Shown here piece by piece: positions 23,120 to 29,506 of a DNA stretch of 29,506 nucleotides. This DNA is from Dehalococcoidales bacterium (GTDB lineage Bacteria; Chloroflexota; Dehalococcoidia; Dehalococcoidales; UBA3254), in contig JAFGOB010000030.1 in NCBI GenBank assembly GCA_016926695.1, positions 1-29,506 on the forward strand, written 5' to 3'. The position numbers and the translations under genes were made by a program. Position 1 is the stretch's first letter. The number at the start of each line of letters is the position of its first letter. The notes beneath the pieces were generated by a model. That model saw nothing but the letters and a program-made list of their open reading frames with translations, had not been told where the DNA came from and did no database searches.

Positions 23120-24853
23120 CTAGCGGATGCGTATCGCTCCTCCTCCGATTCCAATACGCATGGACCCCTGGTTGTTCTGAACGGAAGACGAGCTGGCCTT
23201 GTATGTTACCTGATCTCCCTCGGCAAGGCCCGATTTTACCTCGGTATTGGTGCCGTCCGATATTCCCACCGTTACCAGGCGGGTTTCGGTATCCGTACCG
23301 CTGATCACCTGAACGGTCTTTTGCTTGTTTTTGGTGGTTATAGCACGGGAAAGAACAACCAGTACACCGGAGACCTGTTCGGTAACAATCGTTACCGTAG
23401 CGGATAGGCCCTCTTTCAAGGTCACAGCGCCATCTGATGCGCCGGTACCGGCTGAAGCCGCCGGTCCGGGGAACGTTGCCATCCCCTCACCCCGGGCCAT
23501 CGCCGGCGGAGTGCCCTGCATTCCGCCCCATCCGGAAGGAGGAGTACGCCGGGACATGTCCGAAGGAGGAGTCCCGGAAGGCATCAGACCGGATGGTCCG
23601 GCGCCGGACTGAAACCGCGGGGCGACCATCGCCGTATTTACCGGCTTAAGCGAGGTCAACTCAACCGTCACATTATAATTGACCACACCGGATGAAATTT
23701 TAGCAGTAGGAGAAATGAAGGTAATCCTGGCTGGATAGACCAGACCGGACATGGCTTCCAGTGAAACGGTAGCTTCACTGCCGGTCTGAACCGAGAATAT
23801 ATCGTTTTCCGTCACCAGGATTTCCGCTTCGAACTGGTCCGGATCGGCTATAACGGCGGCTATGGTGCCTTTATTAACCTCATCGCCCCCGCTGACCTTT
23901 ACATCCGTAATAAAACCGTCAAAAGGCGCCTTTACTATGGGGCTCAGCCCGCTGGTTTCGTCCAGTTCAGCCTGAACATCCGTAACATTTTGTTCGGCAT
24001 CCGCCAGGTCCAGCTCCGCATCACTGACCGCCTTTTCAGCGTCTTTCACAGCCAGCCGGGCATCACTCACCGCCTTACGGGCATTTTCAACGGCAATGCG
24101 CGCATCTTCAATATCCCGCCCGGCCCCTTCGATTTTCAGCCGGTATTTAGCTATCTGCAATGCCTCGCTCTGGGAGATCCCGCTATAAAGGCCACTTTTT
24201 ATACTATCCAATTTGGCCAGGGCCGCTTCATAATCAGCCTGTAACCTGGCCAGATAGCCGTCCGTGCCAGACGAACCGTCTTCTTTGCTTATAGCAACAG
24301 CTACATCCAGTGATGTTTTCAGACTATCGACCTCTTCTATCGCGTCCTTGATCACATCCATTTCGTTGAAGTCGTATTCAAGATTTTTAAGCGACAGTTC
24401 GGCAGACCGGACATCCATTTCTCTGGCAGCCACAGTACGTTCAGATCTGGTCACGGCAGCCTGGGTGGAAACCAGGGCGCGGCGGGCTTTGGTAACCCTC
24501 TGCCGGGCTGACATCAGGCTGCGTTGAGACTGGCTGAGAGACCTGGTAAGGGCTTTGATATCATCTTCCCAATCGGCGGTATTCAATCTGGCTATTTCAT
24601 CGCCCTCTGCGACAGAATCCCCCTCGCTGACCAGGACCTCTTCCACATAACCCGCTATTTCAAACGCCAGATCTTCACTTTTTGAATAAGCTAGGTTGCC
24701 TGTTCCCGCGATAGAGACCTCTATATCACCCCGCTGCACGGCAACCGTCCTGGTTACAGCCGTGTCCGTTTCATCATCCCTGGAACAGCCTGATAAAGGA
24801 AATACCATTATCAGCAAGGCGATTAATATTATCCCGGCTTTGGTTAGTCTCAT
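23120..24853 (-). CDS. MacA/HlyD-like efflux adaptor lipoprotein (orphan, adaptor 2)
   Basis: The 577-residue lipoprotein (MVFPLSGC, Cys23) has the same order of domains as adaptor 1 and is closer to it than to adaptor 3; compare GTGNLAYSKSEDLAFEIAGY here with GTGNLAYSKTEELAFEMAGY there. The lipoyl halves flank a long coiled coil. A Pro/Gly/Ser/Met-rich insert of about 65 residues follows the barrel, and the tail ends GGGAIRIR. It has no ATPase or permease of its own: upstream on the same strand is the permease of set 2 (190-base gap) and downstream are the convergent regulator and kinase genes. GGGAGG precedes the ATG at good spacing. It may serve either transporter. Confidence 0.9.
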   Translation of the reverse strand: MRLTKAGIILIALLIMVFPLSGCSRDDETDTAVTRTVAVQRGDIEVSIAGTGNLAYSKSEDLAFEIAGYVEEVLVSEGDSVAEGDEIARLNTADWEDDIKALTRSLSQSQRSLMSARQRVTKARRALVSTQAAVTRSERTVAAREMDVRSAELSLKNLEYDFNEMDVIKDAIEEVDSLKTSLDVAVAISKEDGSSGTDGYLARLQADYEAALAKLDSIKSGLYSGISQSEALQIAKYRLKIEGAGRDIEDARIAVENARKAVSDARLAVKDAEKAVSDAELDLADAEQNVTDVQAELDETSGLSPIVKAPFDGFITDVKVSGGDEVNKGTIAAVIADPDQFEAEILVTENDIFSVQTGSEATVSLEAMSGLVYPARITFISPTAKISSGVVNYNVTVELTSLKPVNTAMVAPRFQSGAGPSGLMPSGTPPSDMSRRTPPSGWGGMQGTPPAMARGEGMATFPGPAASAGTGASDGAVTLKEGLSATVTIVTEQVSGVLVVLSRAITTKNKQKTVQVISGTDTETRLVTVGISDGTNTEVKSGLAEGDQVTYKASSSSVQNNQGSMRIGIGGGAIRIR

Positions 24854-24892
24854 ATTCAGCCTCCCGCCAACATGGTCCTGGAAAATTCAACT

Positions 24893-24909
24893 GCTATACA
24901 TCTATCAGC
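24893..24909. promoter_or_regulatory. CTATA/CTATC site before adaptor 2
   Basis: GCTATACATCTATCAGC is an imperfect inverted repeat (CTG(CT)ATA facing TATCAG) 41-57 bases before the adaptor 2 start. On the minus strand it contains GCTGATAG, as does the plus strand at the adaptor 1 site. The remaining gap to the permease (24910-25046) shows no terminator or gene. Confidence 0.3.
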
Positions 24910-25046
24910 ATACAACGAAAATGTTAGGAAACTTTTAATTTTTATGATATATCAGGTCTCTTTTTTCATGTATTGCAGTTTGGGGAAATGGCAGTACAGC
25001 CGCGTTAACCGGATATACGCCCTGCTGGAAATAACATCCGGTTGTT

Positions 25047-26279
25047 TTATTCCGATCTCAGCGCCTGTATCGGATCGAGACGCGATCCCTGCCAGGCGGG
25101 ATAAAACCCGAAGAAAAGACCGATTCCCACGGATACACCTACCGCCAGGAGTACGGTATCCGAGGTAACAAGCGTGGATACGGCGCCTGTCTGGCCTATC
25201 ATGTAGGAACCGGCCCAGCCAATGGCAACACCGATTATACCGCCGGCAAAGGTCAATAAGGCGGCGTCCAGCAGGAACTGTCCCCAGATATCCCTCTCCT
25301 TTGCCCCCAGGGCTTTACGGATACCGATCTCCCTGCGTCTTTCCATGACCGAGACCAGCATGATATTCATCACACCGATGCCGCCTACCAGCAGAGAGAT
25401 GCCGGCGATAGCGCCCAGCAAAATAGTCATGCTTTGCATGGAGGTGGTTATTGTATCGGTTATCTCATCAGTCGAGGTAATGGAAAAATCATTTTCGGCC
25501 CCGAAAGCAATATGATGACGTTCCTGTAGTATGGCCGTAATCTGTTCTTTGACCGAATCAATGGACTTTTCATCCACCGCCTGTACAGTAATCGAATTGA
25601 CCGTATGCTCCCCGGAGGTTGTTACCGATCTGGCCATGATGCCCTGGAGCGTGGAAAGGGGAATGTAGATATAGTTATCGGATGAAAAGAAGCCTTCTCC
25701 TTTATGTTCGAGCAGACCTATTACGGTGAAAACGGTGTTGCCCATGCGGATTTTCTCACCTACAGGATCATTCTCCAGGAAAAGGGTCTGGCTGACAGCC
25801 TGCCCGATCAAGGCTACTTTTGAAGCCCTTTCGTAGGCATCCACGGTAATATAATCGCCTGAGCTTAACATCACCTCATTGATATCCTGGTAGCTGGGAG
25901 TGATGCCTGTGATCATAACACTCATGTTTTGATTGCCTGCAATCACCTGCATCCCGGTCATGGATGTAGGGGCTACCCCGTTAATATTGGTAACATCCAT
26001 GGCAATAGCCCTGGCATCTTCCAGTGTCAGGGTGCTGGCTGAGCCGAAACCACCCCGGACGCCTCCCTGTGAAGTGGACCCGGGCCTTATGGTGATCATA
26101 TTGGCCCCCAGGCTGCTGAGGCTGCTCAGGATTTGCTGCTCGGTACCTCTGCCTACCGACATCAAAATAATTACCGCCGCTACCCCTATTACCACACCGA
26201 GGATAGTAAGAAAGCTCCTCAGCTTGTGAGTAATAACAGCCGTCCAGGCAGTGGAGAGGGGCACAAAAAAAGTTTTCAT
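25047..26279 (-). CDS. MacB-like ABC transporter permease (set 2)
   Basis: The 410-residue permease has the same plan as set 1: an N-terminal membrane segment (THKLRSFLTILGVVIGVAAV), a large extracytoplasmic MacB domain (residues ~40-270) and three C-terminal membrane segments beginning at LLVGGIGVMNIMLVSVMERR. The most variable part between the two permeases is the extracytoplasmic domain, while the membrane segments are nearly identical, as expected if substrate or adaptor contacts have diverged. It starts in an ATGA overlap with the ATPase stop. Both permeases end in LDPIQALRSE. Confidence 0.93.
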   Translation of the reverse strand: MKTFFVPLSTAWTAVITHKLRSFLTILGVVIGVAAVIILMSVGRGTEQQILSSLSSLGANMITIRPGSTSQGGVRGGFGSASTLTLEDARAIAMDVTNINGVAPTSMTGMQVIAGNQNMSVMITGITPSYQDINEVMLSSGDYITVDAYERASKVALIGQAVSQTLFLENDPVGEKIRMGNTVFTVIGLLEHKGEGFFSSDNYIYIPLSTLQGIMARSVTTSGEHTVNSITVQAVDEKSIDSVKEQITAILQERHHIAFGAENDFSITSTDEITDTITTSMQSMTILLGAIAGISLLVGGIGVMNIMLVSVMERRREIGIRKALGAKERDIWGQFLLDAALLTFAGGIIGVAIGWAGSYMIGQTGAVSTLVTSDTVLLAVGVSVGIGLFFGFYPAWQGSRLDPIQALRSE

Positions 26280-26944
26280 AGCGTTTCCTCGTTTAAAACC
26301 TGTCCATCTTCGATGTGTATAATGCGCTGGCAGTAATGTGCGATATTGTTATCATGTGTAATCATCACCAGAGTGATTTGTTGTTCGCGGTGCAGACCGC
26401 ACAGGATATTCATGATATCCTTGCTGGAATGGCTGTCCAGGTTTCCCGTGGGTTCATCTGCAAGGATAATAGGAGGAGACTTGGCCAGGGCTCTGGCCAC
26501 CGCTACTCTTTGCTGTTCTCCGCCTGAAAGCTCATTCGGACGGTGATGCATTCGTTCGTTTAAACCCACTTTTGCCAGGGCTTCCCTGGCCACCGGTGTG
26601 TCCATTTTTCCGGCGTATTTCTGTCCCAGCTCAACGTTGCCCAGAGCGGAAAGGTAAGGCAGCAGGTTGAAGCTTTGAAAGATAAAACCGATTTTTTGCC
26701 CCCTCACTTTAGACAGCTCACCTCCGTTCAGGCGGCTGACCTCGCGTCCGTCAAGTATATATTTACCTGATGTAGGCCTATCCAGCAAGCCGATCATATT
26801 GAGAAGCGTACTCTTCCCCGATCCGGACGGGCCCATGATAGCCACCATCTCACCCTTTCCGATATTCAGGTTGATCCCCTGCAACACCCTTAATACTCCC
26901 TTGCCCATGGGATACTCTTTAACTATATTCTGTAATTTTATCAT
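26276..26944 (-). CDS. MacB/LolD-like ABC transporter ATPase (set 2)
   Basis: At 222 residues this is a close paralogue of the set 1 ATPase, with Walker A GPSGSGKS at 38-45, signature LSGGEQQR, Walker [12 protein letters not shown] and the switch histidine in MITHD. All catalytic residues are intact. Differences are scattered and mostly conservative (for example [15 protein letters not shown] here against [15 protein letters not shown] in set 1), which points to an old duplication followed by selection rather than a recent copy. GAGG lies eight bases before the start, and 26 bases separate it from the adaptor, the same spacing as in set 1. Confidence 0.95.
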   Translation of the reverse strand: MIKLQNIVKEYPMGKGVLRVLQGINLNIGKGEMVAIMGPSGSGKSTLLNMIGLLDRPTSGKYILDGREVSRLNGGELSKVRGQKIGFIFQSFNLLPYLSALGNVELGQKYAGKMDTPVAREALAKVGLNERMHHRPNELSGGEQQRVAVARALAKSPPIILADEPTGNLDSHSSKDIMNILCGLHREQQITLVMITHDNNIAHYCQRIIHIEDGQVLNEETL

Positions 26945-26970
26945 TACTTTGTCCTCAGCTTGATACAGGA

Positions 26971-28728
26971 CTAGAATGGGAATCCTCCGCGCATCATTCC
27001 GGAAGACGAAGAGGCGATTTGTATCATTATCTGCTCTCCTTCTTTCAGCCCTTCGGTAATTTCAGTATTGGTAGAATCGCTGAGCCCGGTCTTCACGGTC
27101 CGGGTTTCAGTACCGGTGTCTGTTACCACCTGGACAGTGGATATTCCGGCCCTTCTGACAATAGCCCGGCTGGCGACCACTATTACATCATTCTTTTCCT
27201 GTACCGGTATGGTAACGGTAGCAGACAAACCGTCCTTCAGATTGACCGGAGTCAAGGAAATACCGTCTTCCGGCGCGGTACCCGGAGCGCCTGACGAAGG
27301 CATTCCGGACTGGGGAGCACCCCCGGCGGGGGGCGTAAATCCCTCCGGCGGCGAGAACCCTTGGGGAGGACCTCCACCGGAAAAGGCCGTTAAGCCGTTC
27401 ATTGCCTGGCTGGACTCGGGTACAAGCGAAGTCAATTCTACTGTTACGGTATAATTAACCACTCCCGATTGTATAGTAGCCAGCGGAGCCACCTGGGTAA
27501 TTTCGGCAGGGAAACTCAAACCGGACAAAGCATCGCAGGAGACCGAGGCTTTTCGTCCGATGGTCACATTCATGATATCCCTTTCTGTGACCAGTACATT
27601 GGCAATGAATTTATCAGGCTCGGCAATCTCTATCAGGCTGCTGCTCCTTTGAACGATATCTCCTGTATTAACACTGACTTTGGTAATCAACCCCCTGAAA
27701 GGCGCGATAATTTCCTGGTTGCTCTTCTGAGCGTCATCCAGATTTTTCTGGGCTTCATCCACCTTGTTCCGGGCTATAACCACAGCATCATTAGCCAGAT
27801 CCAGGGCACTCTGGGCTTTGACGACGGCATCCCCGGCATACAATACCTCGTTTTGAGCGTTGACAACATTTTGTCGGACTACCGTCATATTGTTTTCCGC
27901 CTGCTCTACGGCAGATACCCTGGCCTTGATATCGGCAATGGAGGAGGTAACATCGGCATGCTCGGGATCGTTTATCAGCCGCTCCATCTGGCTTTTATAT
28001 ACGCCGATCAGCCCGCCATCCGGTACATGCCTCGAACTGGCGCTCTCGGGATTGGTATCCTCTTCATAATAATTAATCATCTCCCGCCAGTATCTCGCTC
28101 CCGCGGTGTCTTTCTCCCTGCTGGCCGTTTGAAGCATTATCTTGGCCTGCTGGAGCTTGATTTCAGCCTCATCTATTTTATCCTGAAGCTCTTTCACATC
28201 CTGCTGCATTGAAAGTGCATATTTGGCGCTGTCCAGTGTAGATTGGGCGGCAATGACCTTGTTCTGGGCATCGGTAACTGATATTTTGGCCTGCTCTACA
28301 TTATTCTGGGCCTTAAAAAGGGCCGTTTCGGCCTGGGCGACCCCCGATTGGGCCTGTGCAAGGTTGTACTTCGCAGAATCAAGCGCATACTGATTGGAAA
28401 CGATCTGGTCCTGCCAGTCCTTCGTATCGGCCTTAACCAGCACCTGTCCATCTTCAACCATGGCCCCTTCCGCAATAAGAACATCCGAAATCTTGGCATA
28501 TGAGGCCTGTGAAACCAGGCCCGTTTCACCAAAGGTCAGCTCCTGCTTGTTTTTTAACGCCAGATTACCCGTACCGACAACAATAATCGAGATATTACCC
28601 CGCTGGACTGTGGCAATCTGGGGCTTTGGAGCATCGGTCTCATCACCGCCTCCAGCACAACTTACTGTCAGGAATAACAATGTACCGGTCACCATAATCG
28701 CCAGAAGAATTTTCAGGGCCTTATTCAT
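26971..28728 (-). CDS. MacA/HlyD-like efflux adaptor lipoprotein (set 2, adaptor 3)
   Basis: The lipoprotein (LLFLTVSC) is about 585 residues. It has the lipoyl halves (VQRGNISIIVVGTGNLAL, and later IIAPFRGLITKVSVNTGD) separated by a coiled coil longer than in the other two, with a break around YWREMINYYEEDTNPESASS. The barrel is followed by an insert rich in Pro and Gly (GGGPPQGFSPPEGFTPPAGG) and a tail ending MMRGGFPF. Three in-frame ATGs exist (28752, 28737, 28728); only the last has an AAAGG at acceptable spacing, and all give the same mature lipoprotein. It is the most divergent of the three adaptors and starts the set 2 operon. Confidence 0.9.
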   Translation of the reverse strand: MNKALKILLAIMVTGTLLFLTVSCAGGGDETDAPKPQIATVQRGNISIIVVGTGNLALKNKQELTFGETGLVSQASYAKISDVLIAEGAMVEDGQVLVKADTKDWQDQIVSNQYALDSAKYNLAQAQSGVAQAETALFKAQNNVEQAKISVTDAQNKVIAAQSTLDSAKYALSMQQDVKELQDKIDEAEIKLQQAKIMLQTASREKDTAGARYWREMINYYEEDTNPESASSRHVPDGGLIGVYKSQMERLINDPEHADVTSSIADIKARVSAVEQAENNMTVVRQNVVNAQNEVLYAGDAVVKAQSALDLANDAVVIARNKVDEAQKNLDDAQKSNQEIIAPFRGLITKVSVNTGDIVQRSSSLIEIAEPDKFIANVLVTERDIMNVTIGRKASVSCDALSGLSFPAEITQVAPLATIQSGVVNYTVTVELTSLVPESSQAMNGLTAFSGGGPPQGFSPPEGFTPPAGGAPQSGMPSSGAPGTAPEDGISLTPVNLKDGLSATVTIPVQEKNDVIVVASRAIVRRAGISTVQVVTDTGTETRTVKTGLSDSTNTEITEGLKEGEQIMIQIASSSSGMMRGGFPF

Positions 28729-28771
28729 TTTACTCATACCTTTCAATATCATTTAAAACCGACAGGATATA

Positions 28772-28783
28772 CTATCACGATAG
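28772..28783. promoter_or_regulatory. Inverted repeat CTATC-N2-GATAG before adaptor 3
   Basis: A perfect 5+5 inverted repeat lies 35-46 bases before the ATG at 28737. On the minus strand it falls between a weak -35 (TTAATA) and -10 (TAGTAT) pair, a place where a bound protein could repress. Confidence 0.35.
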
Positions 28784-28788
28784 CAAGC

Positions 28789-28808
28789 AATTATTAAGAA
28801 ATTATTAA
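28789..28808. promoter_or_regulatory. Direct repeat of AATTATTAA with 11-base period
   Basis: Two perfect 9-base copies start 11 bases apart, one helical turn, upstream of the set 2 operon. This is the geometry of OmpR/PhoB-type binding sites, but no such regulator is encoded here. The gap continues to 29169 with a hairpin CCTGTG-N6-CACAGG (28826-28843) and no gene. Confidence 0.35.
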
Positions 28809-29071
28809 TCCGGTAAGACCCGATCCCTGTGAAAAAGCACAGGTTCAAAGGAACTCACTTATTAATGATAACAGACTTAAGATGAATATTATAGTAGAGA
28901 TAGTCTCCCGATCCACTCTCAAGTTATACCAGATGAGCCTCCTTCTCCCTCACTCTCCCTGCCCCCTGCGCTGAGCATAGCATACACTTGACGCCATATC
29001 GACCATTCTGAAACACACCGGCCCTCCTTCACACCTGCCGGTATGCCATGAAAAACGTTACCCATTCAGAG

Positions 29072-29137
29072 TCCCGATACATCCTTATCACACCTTATCG
29101 GGACGTGGGATTCTCAGATTCAAGAGACTCTCACGTC
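29072..29137. repeat. Two adjoining hairpins
   Basis: TCCCGATA (29072-29079) pairs perfectly with TATCGGGA (29096-29103). GACGTGGGATTCTC (29102-29115) pairs with GAGACTCTCACGTC (29124-29137) at 12 of 14 positions around an 8-base loop. No T-run follows. They lie just before the Rhs remnant. Confidence 0.55.
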
Positions 29138-29169
29138 GGGCTAAGCCCTCCTCAGAGTGGACTTAATAT

Positions 29170-29442
29170 AGTACTTTTTCAGCAGTCTCTTTCGGCGAAA
29201 CCCGCTCCACCACCGGCGTTCTCCCAACAGATAAAAAATTCACCGGACAGCGCCTGGACGGTACCGGCCTCTACTACTACGGGGCCCGTTGGGACAACGG
29301 CGGATACTACGATCCGCAGATAGTCCGCTTCATCAGCCCGGATACTATAGTGCCCGACCCCATGAATCCGCAGAGTTTAAATAGATATTCTTATTGTCTG
29401 AATAATCCGCTGAAATATGTTGTTGACGCTCGCACTCTATGA
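29170..29442 (+). pseudogene. C-terminal remnant of an Rhs/YD-repeat protein
   Basis: The plus-strand frame reads SFGETRSTTGVLPTDKKFTG, then GTGLYYYGARWDNGGYYDP, then RFISPDTIVPDP and SLNRYSYCLNNPLKYV, the conserved Rhs-repeat-associated core (usually FTGQRLD..GLYYYGARYYDP..GRFISPDT...NRYSYV.NNPL.YVDP.G). There is no start codon in frame, and a TAA lies just upstream, so only about 90 residues of a normally very large protein remain. The frame leaves the consensus after VVDA and stops at 29440-29442, where the variable tip would begin. The last 64 bases of the window hold nothing I can name. Confidence 0.75.
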
Positions 29443-29506
29443 CCGTATCCAGTTTGGGGTTAGTGACCGTGTAGGCAGTTCAAAAAGATGACTTGATCGG
29501 ATGGTA

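Noticed and set aside
23127..23161. ATGCGTAT...ATACGCAT inverted repeat between the convergent regulator and adaptor 2 genes, as a shared terminator
   Set aside because: The loop is 19 bases, there is no T-run, and the arms lie in the coding sequence of the adaptor tail (RIGIGGGAIRIR), where a repeated Arg-Ile explains them.
29048..29323. A 91-codon plus-strand frame
   Set aside because: It overlaps the Rhs remnant in another frame and its sequence has no family features.

Overview
The window looks like a chromosomal segment, probably from an assembled genome, of an anaerobic Chloroflexota bacterium, most likely Dehalococcoidia. This is an inference. It rests on the gene types (molybdopterin oxidoreductase, DUF1326 protein, gram-positive-style lipoprotein adaptors with MacB-like ABC transporters, NarL-type two-component system, exported DUF62 lipoprotein), the roughly 50% GC coding style with strong Shine-Dalgarno sites, and short dispersed hairpin repeats between genes. 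No rRNA, tRNA or CRISPR array was seen.

Layout. 1-2161 (minus strand): the N-terminal part of a molybdopterin oxidoreductase, a repeat-rich gap, a flavodoxin-like protein and a DUF1326 protein. 2277-6634 (plus): a tight three-gene operon of a MoxR/ChlI-like AAA+ ATPase, a helical protein ending in a von Willebrand A domain, and a small secretion-type (PilT/VirB11-like) ATPase. 6640-9620: an AT-rich accessory island with a type II restriction-modification pair whose nuclease is cut by an in-frame stop, a decayed serine recombinase and a small coiled-coil protein behind a trinucleotide repeat. 9900-12310 (plus): a double-cupin protein and an exported beta-propeller protein. 12320-12745: hairpin repeats, a fragment of a hexapeptide acyltransferase and the second copy of a promoter-bearing repeat. 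12752-15883: ribonuclease D, a rhomboid protease (minus) and a lipoprotein form of the DUF62 S-adenosylmethionine hydrolase family.

15940-28728 is an efflux locus. Two MacA-MacB-like sets (adaptor, ATPase, permease) lie on the minus strand, with a third adaptor and a plus-strand NarL-family histidine kinase/response regulator between them. A transposase-derived gene sits at the 3' end of one set. The simplest reading is that the kinase and regulator sense an envelope insult or toxic compound and control one or both transporters. Short inverted repeats of CTATC/GATAG type lie 35-57 bases before all three adaptor starts, and a cluster of TGACA half-sites overlaps the kinase promoter. 28750-29506: repeats, paired hairpins and the C-terminal remnant of an Rhs-repeat protein.

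The most informative observations are a ~139-base repeat with a promoter at the same place in each of its two copies, two promoters placed so that transcription would begin at the start codon (ribonuclease D and the kinase), the AAA/VWA/secretion-ATPase operon, the exported DUF62 protein with an altered signature loop, and the nonsense-interrupted restriction gene.
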